Of a stretch of 64,000 nucleotides of DNA, positions 51,165 through 59,575 are shown piece after piece. This DNA comes from Fodinibacter sp963747405 (GTDB lineage Bacteria > Actinomycetota > Actinomycetes > Actinomycetales > Dermatophilaceae), in NCBI GenBank assembly GCA_963747405.1, contig CAVVFG010000010.1, positions 248,001-312,000 on the forward strand, in the 5' to 3' direction. Each line of letters starts with the position of its first letter. The stretch's first letter is position 1. The notes beneath the pieces are model-generated. The model saw only the letters and a program-made list of their open reading frames with translations. It had not been told where the DNA came from and did not search any database. A program made the translations under genes and the position numbers.

Positions 51165-51473
51165 ATGGCGGGACAGAAGATCCGCATCCGCTTGAAGTCG
51201 TATGACCACGAGGTCATCGACAGCTCGGCGCGCAAGATCGTTGACACGGTCACCCGCGCCGGTGCGACCGTGGTGGGCCCCGTCCCGCTGCCGACGGAGA
51301 AGAACGTGTTCTGCGTCATCCGGTCGCCGCACAAGTACAAGGACAGCCGCGAGCACTTCGAGATGCGCACCCACAAGCGCCTCATCGACATCATCGACCC
51401 GACGCCCAAGGCCGTCGACTCGCTGATGCGTCTCGACCTCCCGGCTGACGTCAACATCGAGATCAAGCTCTGA
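51165..51473 (+). CDS. rpsJ: 30S ribosomal protein S10
   Basis: A 102-residue protein, first gene of the S10 operon. IRIRLKSYDHEVIDSSARKIV and VPLPTEKNVFCVIRSPHKYKDSREHFEMRTHKRLIDI are near-universal. S10 is also the NusE transcription antitermination factor. ATG 51165; upstream in-frame sequence is untranslated leader. Confidence 0.97.
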   Translation: MAGQKIRIRLKSYDHEVIDSSARKIVDTVTRAGATVVGPVPLPTEKNVFCVIRSPHKYKDSREHFEMRTHKRLIDIIDPTPKAVDSLMRLDLPADVNIEIKL

Positions 51474-51483
51474 GGCTGACGAC

Positions 51484-52140
51484 ATGACCACCACTGCCAC
51501 CAAGACCCAGAAGGGCCTGCTGGGCACCAAGCTCGGCATGACCCAGGTGTGGGACGAGACCAACCGGCTCGTGCCCGTCACCGTGATCCAGGCCGGCCCG
51601 AACGTCGTGACCCAGGTGCGGGACGCCGGCACCGACGGCTACGCCGCGGTGCAGCTCGGCTATGGCGCCATCGACCCGCGCAAGGTCACCCAGCCGCTGG
51701 CCGGCCACTTCGAGAAGGCCGGCGTGACACCGCGCCGCCACGTGGTCGAGCTGCGCACCGCCGACGCCGGCGACTACACCCTCGGCCAGGAGCTCGGCGC
51801 CGACACCTTCGAGGTGGGCGCGCTCGTCGACGTCACCGGCACGACCAAGGGCAAGGGCTTCGCGGGCGTCATGAAGCGGCACGGCTTCAAGGGCGTCTCG
51901 TCCTCGCACGGCTCGCACCGCAACCACCGCAAGCCCGGCTCGATCGGCGGGGCGTCCACGCCCGGCCGCGTGTTCAAGGGCATGCGGATGGCCGGTCGCA
52001 TGGGCGGCGTGCGCCAGACCACCCAGAACCTCACCGTCCACGCCGTGGATGCCGAGAAGGGCCTGCTGCTGCTCAAGGGTGCCGTCCCCGGCCCCCGCGG
52101 CGCGGTCGTCCTCGTGCGCTCGGCCGCGAAGGGGGCGTGA
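51484..52140 (+). CDS. rplC: 50S ribosomal protein L3
   Basis: A 218-residue protein. GLLGTKLGMTQVWDE opens the protein and the extended loop GFAGVMKRHGFKGVSSSHGSHRNHRKPGSIG... reaches the peptidyl-transferase centre. It starts 10 bases after rpsJ, and the stop lies within the leader of rplD. Confidence 0.97.
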   Translation: MTTTATKTQKGLLGTKLGMTQVWDETNRLVPVTVIQAGPNVVTQVRDAGTDGYAAVQLGYGAIDPRKVTQPLAGHFEKAGVTPRRHVVELRTADAGDYTLGQELGADTFEVGALVDVTGTTKGKGFAGVMKRHGFKGVSSSHGSHRNHRKPGSIGGASTPGRVFKGMRMAGRMGGVRQTTQNLTVHAVDAEKGLLLLKGAVPGPRGAVVLVRSAAKGA

Positions 52141-52145
52141 CCCAC

Positions 52146-52853
52146 ATGACCATCTCGACGCTCAAGGTCGACCTGCCTGCCGAGATCTTCGACGTGCAGA
52201 CCAACGTGCCGCTGATCCACCAGGTCGTCGTCGGCCAGCTCGCGGCCGCCCGCCAGGGCACGCACGCCACCAAGACCCGCGCCGACGTGCGCGGTGGCGG
52301 TCGCAAGCCCTACAAGCAGAAGGGCACCGGCCGCGCCCGGCAGGGCTCGACCCGCGCGCCGCAGTTCGCCGGCGGTGGCATCGTGCACGGCCCGCAGCCG
52401 CGGGACTACACCCAGCGCACCCCCAAGAAGATGAAGGCTGCCGCCCTGCGCGGTGCCCTGTCCGACCGGGCGCGCCACGACCGCATCCACGTGGTCGAGT
52501 CGATCTCCACCGGCGACGCCCCCTCGGCCAAGGCCGCGGCCGCGCTGCTCGCCGGGCTGTCCGACCGCAAGAACGTGCTCGTCGTGCTCGACCGCACCGA
52601 CCTGGTCTCGATGAAGTCGGTGCGCAACCTGGCCGACGTCCACGTCCTGGCCGTCGACCAGCTCAACACCTACGACGTGCTGTGCGCCGACGACGTCCTG
52701 TTCACCAAGGCCGCCTACGAGACCTTCACCGGCCTCGAGGTGACGGTCGACCAGGCGCCCACGCCCGACAAGGCCGACAAGGCACCCAAGGCCGACCAGG
52801 CCGAGGCCGCGGAGAAGGCCGACGAGCCCGACAATGGGGAGGACGAGAAGTGA
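52146..52853 (+). CDS. rplD: 50S ribosomal protein L4
   Basis: A 235-residue protein with the extended loop GTHATKTRADVRGGGRKPYKQKGTGRARQGS that lines the exit tunnel. The C-terminal 30 residues are a Lys/Ala/Asp-rich extension (DKADKAPKADQAEAAEKADE) not needed for the fold. ATG 52146 is used; GTG 52137, overlapping the rplC stop, is possible. In E. coli L4 represses the S10 operon. Confidence 0.96.
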   Translation: MTISTLKVDLPAEIFDVQTNVPLIHQVVVGQLAAARQGTHATKTRADVRGGGRKPYKQKGTGRARQGSTRAPQFAGGGIVHGPQPRDYTQRTPKKMKAAALRGALSDRARHDRIHVVESISTGDAPSAKAAAALLAGLSDRKNVLVVLDRTDLVSMKSVRNLADVHVLAVDQLNTYDVLCADDVLFTKAAYETFTGLEVTVDQAPTPDKADKAPKADQAEAAEKADEPDNGEDEK

Positions 52854-53149
52854 GCCAGGGCAAGAACCCCCGCGACATCCTGATCTCGCCGGTCGTGTCC
52901 GAGAAGTCCTACGGGCTGCTCGACGAGGGCAAGTACACCTTCATCGTCGACCCGCGCTCGAACAAGACCGAGATCAAGATCGCCGTCGAGCAGGTCTTCG
53001 GCGTCAAGGTCGACTCGGTCCACACCATGAACCGCAAGGGCAAGGCCCGTCGCACGCGGTTCGGCATCGGCAAGCGCAAGGACACCAAGCGCGCGATCGT
53101 CACCCTCCGCGAGGGTTCGATCGACATCTTCGGCAGCGCCGGCGCCTGA
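52850..53149 (+). CDS. rplW: 50S ribosomal protein L23
   Basis: A 99-residue protein with a GTG start overlapping the rplD stop by 4 bases. DILISPVVSEKSYGLLDEGKYTFIVDPRSNKTEIKIAVEQVF is the family core. It is the docking site for trigger factor and SRP at the tunnel exit. Confidence 0.96.
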   Translation: MSQGKNPRDILISPVVSEKSYGLLDEGKYTFIVDPRSNKTEIKIAVEQVFGVKVDSVHTMNRKGKARRTRFGIGKRKDTKRAIVTLREGSIDIFGSAGA

Positions 53150-53168
53150 GGAAGCTGAGGACTTAACC

Positions 53169-54005
53169 ATGGGTATCCGTAAGTACAAGCCGACGACGCC
53201 TGGGCGTCGCGGGTCGAGCGTGGCCGACTTCGTCGAGGTCACCCGCTCCACCCCCGAGAAGTCCCTCGTCCGTCCGCTGACCAAGAGCGGTGGCCGCAAC
53301 AACAACGGCCGCATCACCACCCGTCACATCGGTGGTGGCCACAAGCGTGCCTACCGCGTCATCGACTTCCGTCGTCACGACAAGGACGGCATCCCGGCCA
53401 AGGTCGCTCACATCGAGTACGACCCGAACCGCACCGCCCGCATCGCGCTGCTGCACTACGCCGACGGCGAGAAGCGCTACATCCTGGCCCCCAAGGGCCT
53501 GGAGCAGGGCATGCCGATCGAGAACGGCCCCGGCGCCGACATCAAGCCCGGCAACAGCCTGCCGCTGCGCAACATCCCGACCGGTACGGTCATCCACGCC
53601 GTCGAGCTCAAGCCCGGTGGCGGTGCGAAGATCGCCCGCTCGGCCGGCGTGCGCGTGCAGCTCGTGGCCAAGGACGGCCCCTACGCCCAGCTGCGCATGC
53701 CGTCCGGTGAGATCCGCAACGTCGACGTGCGCTGCCGCGCCACCGTCGGCGAGGTCGGCAACGCCGAGCAGTCCAACATCAACTGGGGCAAGGCCGGCCG
53801 GATGCGCTGGAAGGGCAAGCGCCCGACCGTGCGTGGCGTCGTCATGAACCCGGTCGACCACCCCCACGGTGGTGGTGAGGGCCGCACGTCCGGTGGTCGC
53901 CACCCGGTGTCCCCCTGGGGCCAGCCCGAGGGCCGCACCCGCCGCCCCGGCAAGCCCAGCGACAAGCTGATCGTTCGTCGCCGCCGTACTGGCAAGAAGC
54001 GCTGA
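53169..54005 (+). CDS. rplB: 50S ribosomal protein L2
   Basis: A 278-residue protein of standard length. GIRKYKPTTPGRRGSSV at the start and VRGVVMNPVDHPHGGGEGRTSGGRHPVSPWGQPEGR near the end contain the conserved His-rich loop needed for peptidyl-transferase activity. It is part of the S10 operon. Confidence 0.98.
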   Translation: MGIRKYKPTTPGRRGSSVADFVEVTRSTPEKSLVRPLTKSGGRNNNGRITTRHIGGGHKRAYRVIDFRRHDKDGIPAKVAHIEYDPNRTARIALLHYADGEKRYILAPKGLEQGMPIENGPGADIKPGNSLPLRNIPTGTVIHAVELKPGGGAKIARSAGVRVQLVAKDGPYAQLRMPSGEIRNVDVRCRATVGEVGNAEQSNINWGKAGRMRWKGKRPTVRGVVMNPVDHPHGGGEGRTSGGRHPVSPWGQPEGRTRRPGKPSDKLIVRRRRTGKKR

Positions 54006-54017
54006 TAGGAGCCTGGA

Positions 54018-54299
54018 ATGCCTCGTAGCCTGAAGAAGGGCCCCTTCATCGACGACCACCTGCAGAAGAAGGTGGATGTCCAGAACGAAGCGGGCACCAA
54101 GAACGTCATCAAGACCTGGTCGCGCCGTTCGGTGATCTCACCGGACATGCTCGGCCACACCCTCGCCGTGCACGACGGCCGCAAGCACGTCCCGGTGTTC
54201 GTCACCGAGTCGATGGTCGGCCACAAGCTCGGCGAGTTCGCACCGACCCGCACCTTCCGCGGTCACGTGAAGGACGACAAGAAGGGGCGTCGTCGCTGA
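54018..54299 (+). CDS. rpsS: 30S ribosomal protein S19
   Basis: A 93-residue protein: PRSLKKGPFIDDHLQKKV and the C-terminal LGEFAPTRTFRGHVKDDKK are diagnostic. It contacts tRNA and the intersubunit bridge in the 30S head. The stop overlaps the rplV start by one base (TGATG). Confidence 0.97.
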   Translation: MPRSLKKGPFIDDHLQKKVDVQNEAGTKNVIKTWSRRSVISPDMLGHTLAVHDGRKHVPVFVTESMVGHKLGEFAPTRTFRGHVKDDKKGRRR

Positions 54300-54697
54300 T
54301 GGCCACCGAGACCACTACCACCGAGGCGCGGGCGGTCGCCCGCCACGTCCGGGTGACGCCGCAGAAGGCGCGCCGGGTCGTCGACCTCATCCGCGGCAAG
54401 AACGCCACCGACGCGGTGTCGATCCTGCGCTTCGCCCCCCAGGGCGCGGCGGAGCCGGTCCGCAAGGTGCTCGAGTCCGCGATCGCGAACGCCCGGGTCA
54501 AGGCCGACAAGACCGCCGAGCGGTTCGACGAGCGCGAGCTCGTCGTCGCGTCCGCGTTCATCGACGAGGGCCCGACCATGAAGCGGTTCCGGCCGCGCGC
54601 CCAGGGCCGCGCCGGCCGCATCAACAAGCGCACGAGCCACATCACCGTGGTCGTCGCTCCCAAGCCCGCCAAGGCCACGAACGGAGGCACTCGCTGA
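54299..54697 (+). CDS. rplV: 50S ribosomal protein L22
   Basis: A 132-residue protein. ARHVRVTPQKARRVVDLIRGK and the beta-hairpin TMKRFRPRAQGRAGRINKRTSHITVVV, which narrows the exit tunnel and is the site of some macrolide-resistance changes, are intact. It is joined to rpsC by a one-base overlap. Confidence 0.97.
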   Translation: MATETTTTEARAVARHVRVTPQKARRVVDLIRGKNATDAVSILRFAPQGAAEPVRKVLESAIANARVKADKTAERFDERELVVASAFIDEGPTMKRFRPRAQGRAGRINKRTSHITVVVAPKPAKATNGGTR

Positions 54698-55503
54698 TGG
54701 GCCAGAAGGTCAACCCGCACGGCTTCCGTCTGGGGATCACGACGGAGCACAGGAGCCGTTGGTTCGCAGACTCCACCAAGGAGGGTCAGCGCTACCGCGA
54801 CTACGTCAAGGAGGACGTGGCGATCCGCAAGCTCATGTCCGAGGGCATGGACCGCGCCGGTATCGCCCGCGTCGACATCGAGCGCACCCGTGACCGGGTC
54901 CGCGTCGACATCCACACCGCGCGCCCCGGCATCGTCATCGGTCGCCGTGGCGCCGAGGCCGACCGCATCCGCGGCGAGCTCGAGAAGCTCACCGGCAAGC
55001 AGGTGCAGCTCAACATCCTCGAGGTCAAGAACCCCGAGGTCGAGGCCCAGCTCGTCGCGCAGGGCATCGCCGAGCAGCTCAGCGCCCGCGTGTCGTTCCG
55101 CCGCGCCATGCGCAAGGGCATGCAGTCCGCCACCCGCGCCGGCGCCAAGGGCATCCGGGTCCAGGTGTCCGGTCGCCTCGGCGGCGCCGAGATGAGCCGT
55201 ACCGAGTTCTACCGCGAGGGTCGCGTGCCGCTGCACACCCTCCGCGCGCAGATCGACTACGGCTTCTACGAGGCCAAGACCACCTTCGGCCGCATCGGCG
55301 TCAAGGTGTGGATCTACAAGGGCGACATGACCGCGCGCGAGCTCGCGGCCCAGCAGGCCACCGCGCCGCGCCAGGGTCGTGGACCGCGCCGGGACGGCGC
55401 CGACCGTCCGGCCCGTGCCCGTCGCGCCGACGCCCCCGCCCCCGTGGCCGAGGCTCCTGCCGCTGAGCAGGCCCCGGCTGCCGCGAGCACGCAGGAGTCC
55501 TGA
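54697..55503 (+). CDS. rpsC: 30S ribosomal protein S3
   Basis: A 268-residue protein. The KH domain has PGIVIGRRGAEADRIRGEL; the C-terminal domain includes RRAMRKGMQSATRAGAKGIRVQVSGRLGGAEMSR. The last 50 residues are an Arg/Ala/Pro-rich tail typical of actinobacteria. S3 forms part of the mRNA entry helicase site. Confidence 0.97.
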   Translation: MGQKVNPHGFRLGITTEHRSRWFADSTKEGQRYRDYVKEDVAIRKLMSEGMDRAGIARVDIERTRDRVRVDIHTARPGIVIGRRGAEADRIRGELEKLTGKQVQLNILEVKNPEVEAQLVAQGIAEQLSARVSFRRAMRKGMQSATRAGAKGIRVQVSGRLGGAEMSRTEFYREGRVPLHTLRAQIDYGFYEAKTTFGRIGVKVWIYKGDMTARELAAQQATAPRQGRGPRRDGADRPARARRADAPAPVAEAPAAEQAPAAASTQES

Positions 55504-55505
55504 CC

Positions 55506-55925
55506 ATGCTGATTCCCCGTCGAGTCAAGCACCGCAAGCAGCACCACCCGGGTCGCTCGGGCGCTGCCAAGGGTGGTACGACCATCGCGTTCGGCGACTA
55601 CGGCATCCAGGCCCTCGAGCCCGCCTACGTCACCAACCGCCAGATCGAGTCCGCGCGTATCGCGATGACCCGCTACATCAAGCGTGGCGGAAAGGTCTGG
55701 ATCAACATCTACCCGGACCGTCCGCTCACCAAGAAGCCCGCCGAGACCCGCATGGGTTCCGGCAAGGGCTCCCCGGAGTGGTGGATCGCGAACGTCAAGC
55801 CGGGCCGTGTCATGTTCGAGCTCTCCGGTGTGCCGGAGGACGTCGCACGTGAGGCCATGCGCCTCGCGATGCACAAGCTGCCGATGAAGTGCCGCTTCGT
55901 CCGGCGTGAGGGTGGTGACTTCTGA
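55506..55925 (+). CDS. rplP: 50S ribosomal protein L16
   Basis: A 139-residue protein. MLIPRRVKHRKQHHPGRSG begins it, and INIYPDRPLTKKPAETRMGSGKGSPEWWIANVKPGRVMFE contacts the A-site tRNA elbow. It starts 2 bases after rpsC and overlaps rpmC by one base. Confidence 0.98.
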   Translation: MLIPRRVKHRKQHHPGRSGAAKGGTTIAFGDYGIQALEPAYVTNRQIESARIAMTRYIKRGGKVWINIYPDRPLTKKPAETRMGSGKGSPEWWIANVKPGRVMFELSGVPEDVAREAMRLAMHKLPMKCRFVRREGGDF

Positions 55926-56161
55926 TGGCTATCGGTTCCAAGGACCTGGCTACCGCGGAGCTGCGCGGTCTCGACGACGAGCGACTGGTCGACGAGCTGC
56001 GCAAGGCCAAGGAGGAGCTGTTCAACCTCCGGTTCCAGTCGGCCACCGGCCAGCTGGACAACCACGGCCGGCTGCGCGCCGTCCGCAAGGACATCGCCCG
56101 CATCTACACCGAGATGCGCGAGCGCGAGCTCGGCATCGGCGGGAAGGGTGAGGCCCAGTGA
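55925..56161 (+). CDS. rpmC: 50S ribosomal protein L29
   Basis: A 78-residue helical-hairpin protein. LRGLDDERLVDELRKAKEELFNLRFQSATGQLDNHGRLRAVRKDIARIYT is the family pattern. It lies beside L23 near the exit tunnel. Its stop overlaps the GTG of rpsQ by 4 bases. Confidence 0.96.
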   Translation: MAIGSKDLATAELRGLDDERLVDELRKAKEELFNLRFQSATGQLDNHGRLRAVRKDIARIYTEMRERELGIGGKGEAQ

Positions 56162-56451
56162 GTGAGACAACGAAGGATGAGACCGTGACCGAGGCAGCGG
56201 AGCGCAACGACCGCAAGACCCGCCAGGGCTACGTCGTCAGCGACAAGATGGACAGGACCGTCGTGGTCGAGGTCGAGGACCGCGTCAAGCACGCGCTCTA
56301 CGGCAAGGTCATCCGCCGCACCAGCAAGGTCAAGGCGCACGACGAGGCCAACGCGGCCGGCGTCGGCGACCGCGTCCTCATCATGGAGACCCGCCCGCTG
56401 AGCGCCACGAAGCGCTGGCGCCTGGTGGAGATCCTCGAGAAGGCCAAGTAG
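56158..56451 (+). CDS. rpsQ: 30S ribosomal protein S17
   Basis: A 97-residue protein with GTG start and an extra acidic N-terminal 20 residues, usual in actinobacteria. RQGYVVSDKMDRTVVVEVEDRVKHALYGKVIRRTSKVKAHDE and MEMRPLSATKRWRL-like METRPLSATKRWRL identify it. It is the last gene of the S10 operon proper; a 133-base gap follows. Confidence 0.96.
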   Translation: MSETTKDETVTEAAERNDRKTRQGYVVSDKMDRTVVVEVEDRVKHALYGKVIRRTSKVKAHDEANAAGVGDRVLIMETRPLSATKRWRLVEILEKAK

Positions 56452-56490
56452 CCGCCGAACCGCCGAGCGAAGCGAGCTTGGTTCGACGGC
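56451..56490 (+). terminator. Imperfect hairpin between rpsQ and rplN
   Basis: GCCGCCGAACC (56451-56461) pairs with 56480-56490 with one mismatch. It lies in the 133-base gap that divides the S10 and spc halves. It may be a partial terminator or an attenuator; read-through is likely because the arrangement is often co-transcribed. Confidence 0.45.
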
Positions 56491-56584
56491 ACGACAGACA
56501 GTCTCGGCGCAGCCGAGTCCGACCTACGAGTTCCTGAAGGCTCACCGCCACCAGCGGGGAGAACCGGAGGACAAGGAGAGATAA

Positions 56585-56953
56585 GTGATCCAGCAGGAGT
56601 CGCGACTTCGCGTCGCCGACAACACCGGTGCCAAGGAGATCCTGTGCATCCGTGTTCTCGGTGGCTCCGGTCGCCGGTATGCCGGCATCGGCGACACCAT
56701 CGTCGCCACCGTCAAGGACGCGATCCCGGGCGGCAACGTCAAGAAGGGTGACGTCGTCAAGGCGGTCATCGTCCGCACCAAGAAGGAACGCCGTCGCGCC
56801 GACGGTTCCTACATCAAGTTCGACGAGAACGCTGCCGTGATCCTCAAGAACGACGGTGACCCCCGGGGCACCCGCATCTTCGGCCCGGTGGGCCGCGAGC
56901 TGCGCGAGAAGCGTTTCATGAAGATCATCAGCCTCGCCCCGGAGGTGCTCTGA
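56585..56953 (+). CDS. rplN: 50S ribosomal protein L14
   Basis: A 122-residue protein of exact family length, started by GTG 56585 after AAGGAGAG. IQQESRLRVADNTGAKEILCIRVLGG and GTRIFGPVGRELREKRFMKIISLAPEVL are essentially invariant features. First gene of the spc section. Confidence 0.97.
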   Translation: MIQQESRLRVADNTGAKEILCIRVLGGSGRRYAGIGDTIVATVKDAIPGGNVKKGDVVKAVIVRTKKERRRADGSYIKFDENAAVILKNDGDPRGTRIFGPVGRELREKRFMKIISLAPEVL

Positions 56954-56956
56954 GCC

Positions 56957-57304
56957 ATGGCGACCATGAAGATCAAGAAGGGCGACACCGTGCAGGTGTT
57001 GACCGGCAAGGACAAGGGCGCCACCGGAAAGGTCATCTCGGTCAACCGTGAGACCAATCGGGTGACCGTCGAGGGCGTCAACCGGGTCACCCGGCACACC
57101 AAGGCCGGCCAGTCCGCCCGCGGCAGCCGCACCGGTGGCCTGGTCGTGATGGAGTCGCCGATCCACGTGAGCAACGTGGCCGTCGTCGACCCCTCCGACA
57201 ACAAGCCCACCCGGATCAAGACCCGCGTCGAGACCGTCGAGCGCGACGGCCGCCAGAAGGCGAGCCGCGTCCGCGTCGGCGTGCGCTCGGGCAAGGACCT
57301 GTGA
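56957..57304 (+). CDS. rplX: 50S ribosomal protein L24
   Basis: A 115-residue KOW-domain protein. MKIKKGDTVQVLTGKDKGATGKVISVNRETNRVTVEGVN is the RNA-binding part. It initiates assembly of the 50S subunit. It follows rplN by 3 bases. Confidence 0.96.
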   Translation: MATMKIKKGDTVQVLTGKDKGATGKVISVNRETNRVTVEGVNRVTRHTKAGQSARGSRTGGLVVMESPIHVSNVAVVDPSDNKPTRIKTRVETVERDGRQKASRVRVGVRSGKDL

Positions 57305-57309
57305 GAGAG

Positions 57310-57870
57310 ATGGCTGACACCGCTACCCAGCCGCGCCTGAAGGCGCGCTACCAGGACGAGATCAAGGACTCCCTGCGCGAGCAGTTCGGGTTCGAGAACG
57401 TCATGCAGATCCCCGGCGTCGTCAAGGTCGTCGTCAACATGGGCGTGGGTGACGCCGCCAAGGACAGCAAGCTCATCGAGGGTGCCGTCCGCGACCTCAC
57501 CGCGATCACCGGCCAGAAGCCGGTCGTCACCAAGGCCCGCAAGTCGATCGCCCAGTTCAAGCTGCGCGAGGGGATGCCGATCGGCGCCCACACCACGCTG
57601 CGCGGTGACCGCATGTGGGAGTTCCTCGACCGGCTCGTCAGCACGGCGCTGCCCCGCATCCGTGACTTCCGGGGCCTGTCGCCCAAGCAGTTCGACGGCC
57701 GTGGCAACTACACGTTCGGCCTCACGGAGCAGTCGATGTTCCACGAGATCGACCAGGACCGCATCGACCGCGTCCGCGGCATGGACATCACGGTCGTCAC
57801 GACCGCGACGAACGACGACGAGGGACGCGCGCTGCTCAAGGCGCTCGGCTTCCCGTTCAAGGAGAACTGA
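57310..57870 (+). CDS. rplE: 50S ribosomal protein L5
   Basis: A 186-residue protein from ATG 57310 (GTG 57301, overlapping the rplX stop, is an alternative that adds three residues). NVMQIPGVVKVVVNMGVGDA, GQKPVVTKARKSIAQFKLREGMPIG and RDFRGLSPKQFDGRGNYTFG mark the family. It binds 5S rRNA and contacts the P-site tRNA. Confidence 0.96.
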   Translation: MADTATQPRLKARYQDEIKDSLREQFGFENVMQIPGVVKVVVNMGVGDAAKDSKLIEGAVRDLTAITGQKPVVTKARKSIAQFKLREGMPIGAHTTLRGDRMWEFLDRLVSTALPRIRDFRGLSPKQFDGRGNYTFGLTEQSMFHEIDQDRIDRVRGMDITVVTTATNDDEGRALLKALGFPFKEN

Positions 57871-57872
57871 GC

Positions 57873-58058
57873 ATGGCCAAGACTGCCCTTGTCAACAAGG
57901 CGAACAAGAAGCCGAAGTTCGCGGTGCGCGGCTACACCCGCTGTCAGCGCTGCGGCCGTCCGCACTCGGTCTACCGCAAGTTCGGCCTGTGCCGGATCTG
58001 CCTGCGGGAGATGGCCCACCGCGGCGAGCTCCCCGGTGTGACCAAGTCCTCCTGGTGA
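57873..58058 (+). CDS. rpsN: 30S ribosomal protein S14, zinc-binding short form
   Basis: A 61-residue protein. Four Cys (CQRC and CRIC) make the zinc site, so this is the C+ type (rpsZ-like) rather than the long Cys-free paralogue used under zinc limitation. RGYTRCQRCGRPHSVYRKFGLCRICLREMAHRGELPGVTKSSW is the typical sequence pattern. Confidence 0.96.
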   Translation: MAKTALVNKANKKPKFAVRGYTRCQRCGRPHSVYRKFGLCRICLREMAHRGELPGVTKSSW

Positions 58059-58067
58059 CCCTCCCGG

Positions 58068-58123
58068 GGATGCCGGCCGGCTCCCGGCCGCGCGTCCCCA
58101 CCCGCCGCAACCCCGCGGCATCC
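58068..58123 (+). repeat. Inverted GGATGCC/GGCATCC pair between rpsN and rpsH
   Basis: GGATGCCG (58068-58075) and CGGCATCC (58116-58123) are complementary and enclose a CCGGCCG-rich inner stem. The 148-base gap contains no gene. It belongs to the same word family as the hairpins at 30715 and 37624. Confidence 0.5.
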
Positions 58124-58206
58124 GTAACGACCCAAGACCATCTACAGCGCAGGTCCGCCGAGTGTTGCTCGGAGGAAACCGTGCTGAGAGAGGGCGGAGA
58201 AGCCCA

Positions 58207-58605
58207 ATGACCATGACCGACCCGATCGCGGACATGTTGACCCGCGTCCGCAACGCCAACTCGGCGCACAAGGACGCAGTCTCCATGCCGTTCTCGAAGC
58301 TCAAGAGCCACATCGCCGAGATCCTCGAGGCCGAGGGCTACATCGCCGGTTGGACCGTCGAGGACGCCGAGGTGGGCAAGACGCTCACCGTCAACCTCAA
58401 GTACGGCCCCAACCGTGAGCGCTCCATCGCCGGGGTGCGCCGCGTCTCCAAGCCGGGCCTGCGCGTGTACGCCAAGTCCACCAACCTGCCGAAGGTGCTC
58501 GGTGGCCTGGGTGTCGCGATCATCTCGACGTCCTCCGGCCTGCTGACCGACCGTCAGGCCGCCAACAAGGGTGTGGGTGGGGAAGTCCTCGCCTACATCT
58601 GGTAA
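58207..58605 (+). CDS. rpsH: 30S ribosomal protein S8
   Basis: A 132-residue protein from ATG 58207 (ATG 58213 also possible). DPIADMLTRVRNANSAHKDAVSMPFSKLK starts it and the C-terminal STSSGLLTDRQAANKGVGGEVLAYIW is invariant in character. In E. coli S8 represses the spc operon mRNA. Confidence 0.97.
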   Translation: MTMTDPIADMLTRVRNANSAHKDAVSMPFSKLKSHIAEILEAEGYIAGWTVEDAEVGKTLTVNLKYGPNRERSIAGVRRVSKPGLRVYAKSTNLPKVLGGLGVAIISTSSGLLTDRQAANKGVGGEVLAYIW

Positions 58606-58617
58606 GGGGTTACTGAC

Positions 58618-59154
58618 ATGTCACGCATCGGACGTCTCCCCGTCACCGTCCCGGCCGGGGTCGACATCGCCATCGAGGGCCAGACCGTGAAGGTCAAGGG
58701 TCCCAAGGGCGAGCTCAGCCACGTCGTCGCCGAGCCGATCACCGTCGAGCAGGGCGAGAACGGCCTCGAGGTCAAGCGCCCGGACGACGCACGCGTCTCG
58801 CGCTCCCTGCACGGCCTGACCCGCACCCTGATCAACAACATGGTGCTCGGTGTCACCGAGGGCTACGAGAAGAAGCTCGAGATCCACGGCACCGGCTACC
58901 GCGTGCTCGCCAAGGGCTCCAACCTCGAGTTCGCCCTGGGCTACTCGCACTCCATCACCGTCGAGCCCCCCACCGGCATCACCTTCGCGGTCGAGAACCA
59001 GACCCGGTTCGCCGTGCAGGGCATCGACAAGCAGCTCGTCGGCGAGGTCGCCGCGAACATCCGCAAGCTCCGCAAGCCCGACCCGTACAAGGGCAAGGGC
59101 GTCCGCTACGCGGGCGAGCAGATCCGCCGCAAGGTCGGAAAGGCTGGTAAGTAA
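58618..59154 (+). CDS. rplF: 50S ribosomal protein L6
   Basis: A 178-residue protein of standard length with the duplicated fold. SRIGRLPVTVPAGVDIAIEGQTVKVKGPKGEL and the C-terminal KPDPYKGKGVRYAGEQIRRKVGKAGK are conserved. It lies near the GTPase centre. Confidence 0.97.
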   Translation: MSRIGRLPVTVPAGVDIAIEGQTVKVKGPKGELSHVVAEPITVEQGENGLEVKRPDDARVSRSLHGLTRTLINNMVLGVTEGYEKKLEIHGTGYRVLAKGSNLEFALGYSHSITVEPPTGITFAVENQTRFAVQGIDKQLVGEVAANIRKLRKPDPYKGKGVRYAGEQIRRKVGKAGK

Positions 59155-59157
59155 GCC

Positions 59158-59532
59158 ATGGCACTGATCGTCAAGCGCGCCAAGGGCAAGACCGCTGCCC
59201 GCAGCCGCCGCCACTTCCGCGTCCGCAAGGTCGTCACGGGCACCTCGGTGCGCCCCCGCCTGGTCGTCTCGCGCTCCGCGCGGCACGTCTTCGTGCAGGT
59301 CGTCGACGACACCGTGGGCAAGACCGTCGCGTCGGCCTCCACCATGGAGGCGGACGTGCGCGCCTTCGACGGCGACAAGACCGCCAAGGCCAAGAAGGTC
59401 GGTGAGCTCGTCGCCGAGCGCGCCAAGGCCGCCGGCGTCGAGGCCGTCGTCTTCGACCGTGGGGGCAACCAGTACCACGGTCGCGTCGCCGCCATCGCGG
59501 ACGGCGCTCGGGAAGGCGGGCTCGCACTGTGA
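59158..59532 (+). CDS. rplR: 50S ribosomal protein L18
   Basis: A 124-residue protein. RSRRHFRVRKVVTGTSVRPRLVVSRSARHVFVQVVDD and AAGVEAVVFDRGGNQYHGRVAAIADGAREGGL are the family pattern. Binds 5S rRNA. Follows rplF by 3 bases. Confidence 0.97.
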   Translation: MALIVKRAKGKTAARSRRHFRVRKVVTGTSVRPRLVVSRSARHVFVQVVDDTVGKTVASASTMEADVRAFDGDKTAKAKKVGELVAERAKAAGVEAVVFDRGGNQYHGRVAAIADGAREGGLAL

Positions 59533-59575
59533 CCGCCACCCAGACCACTTTCGTTGTCGAGATGAGGAACATCTG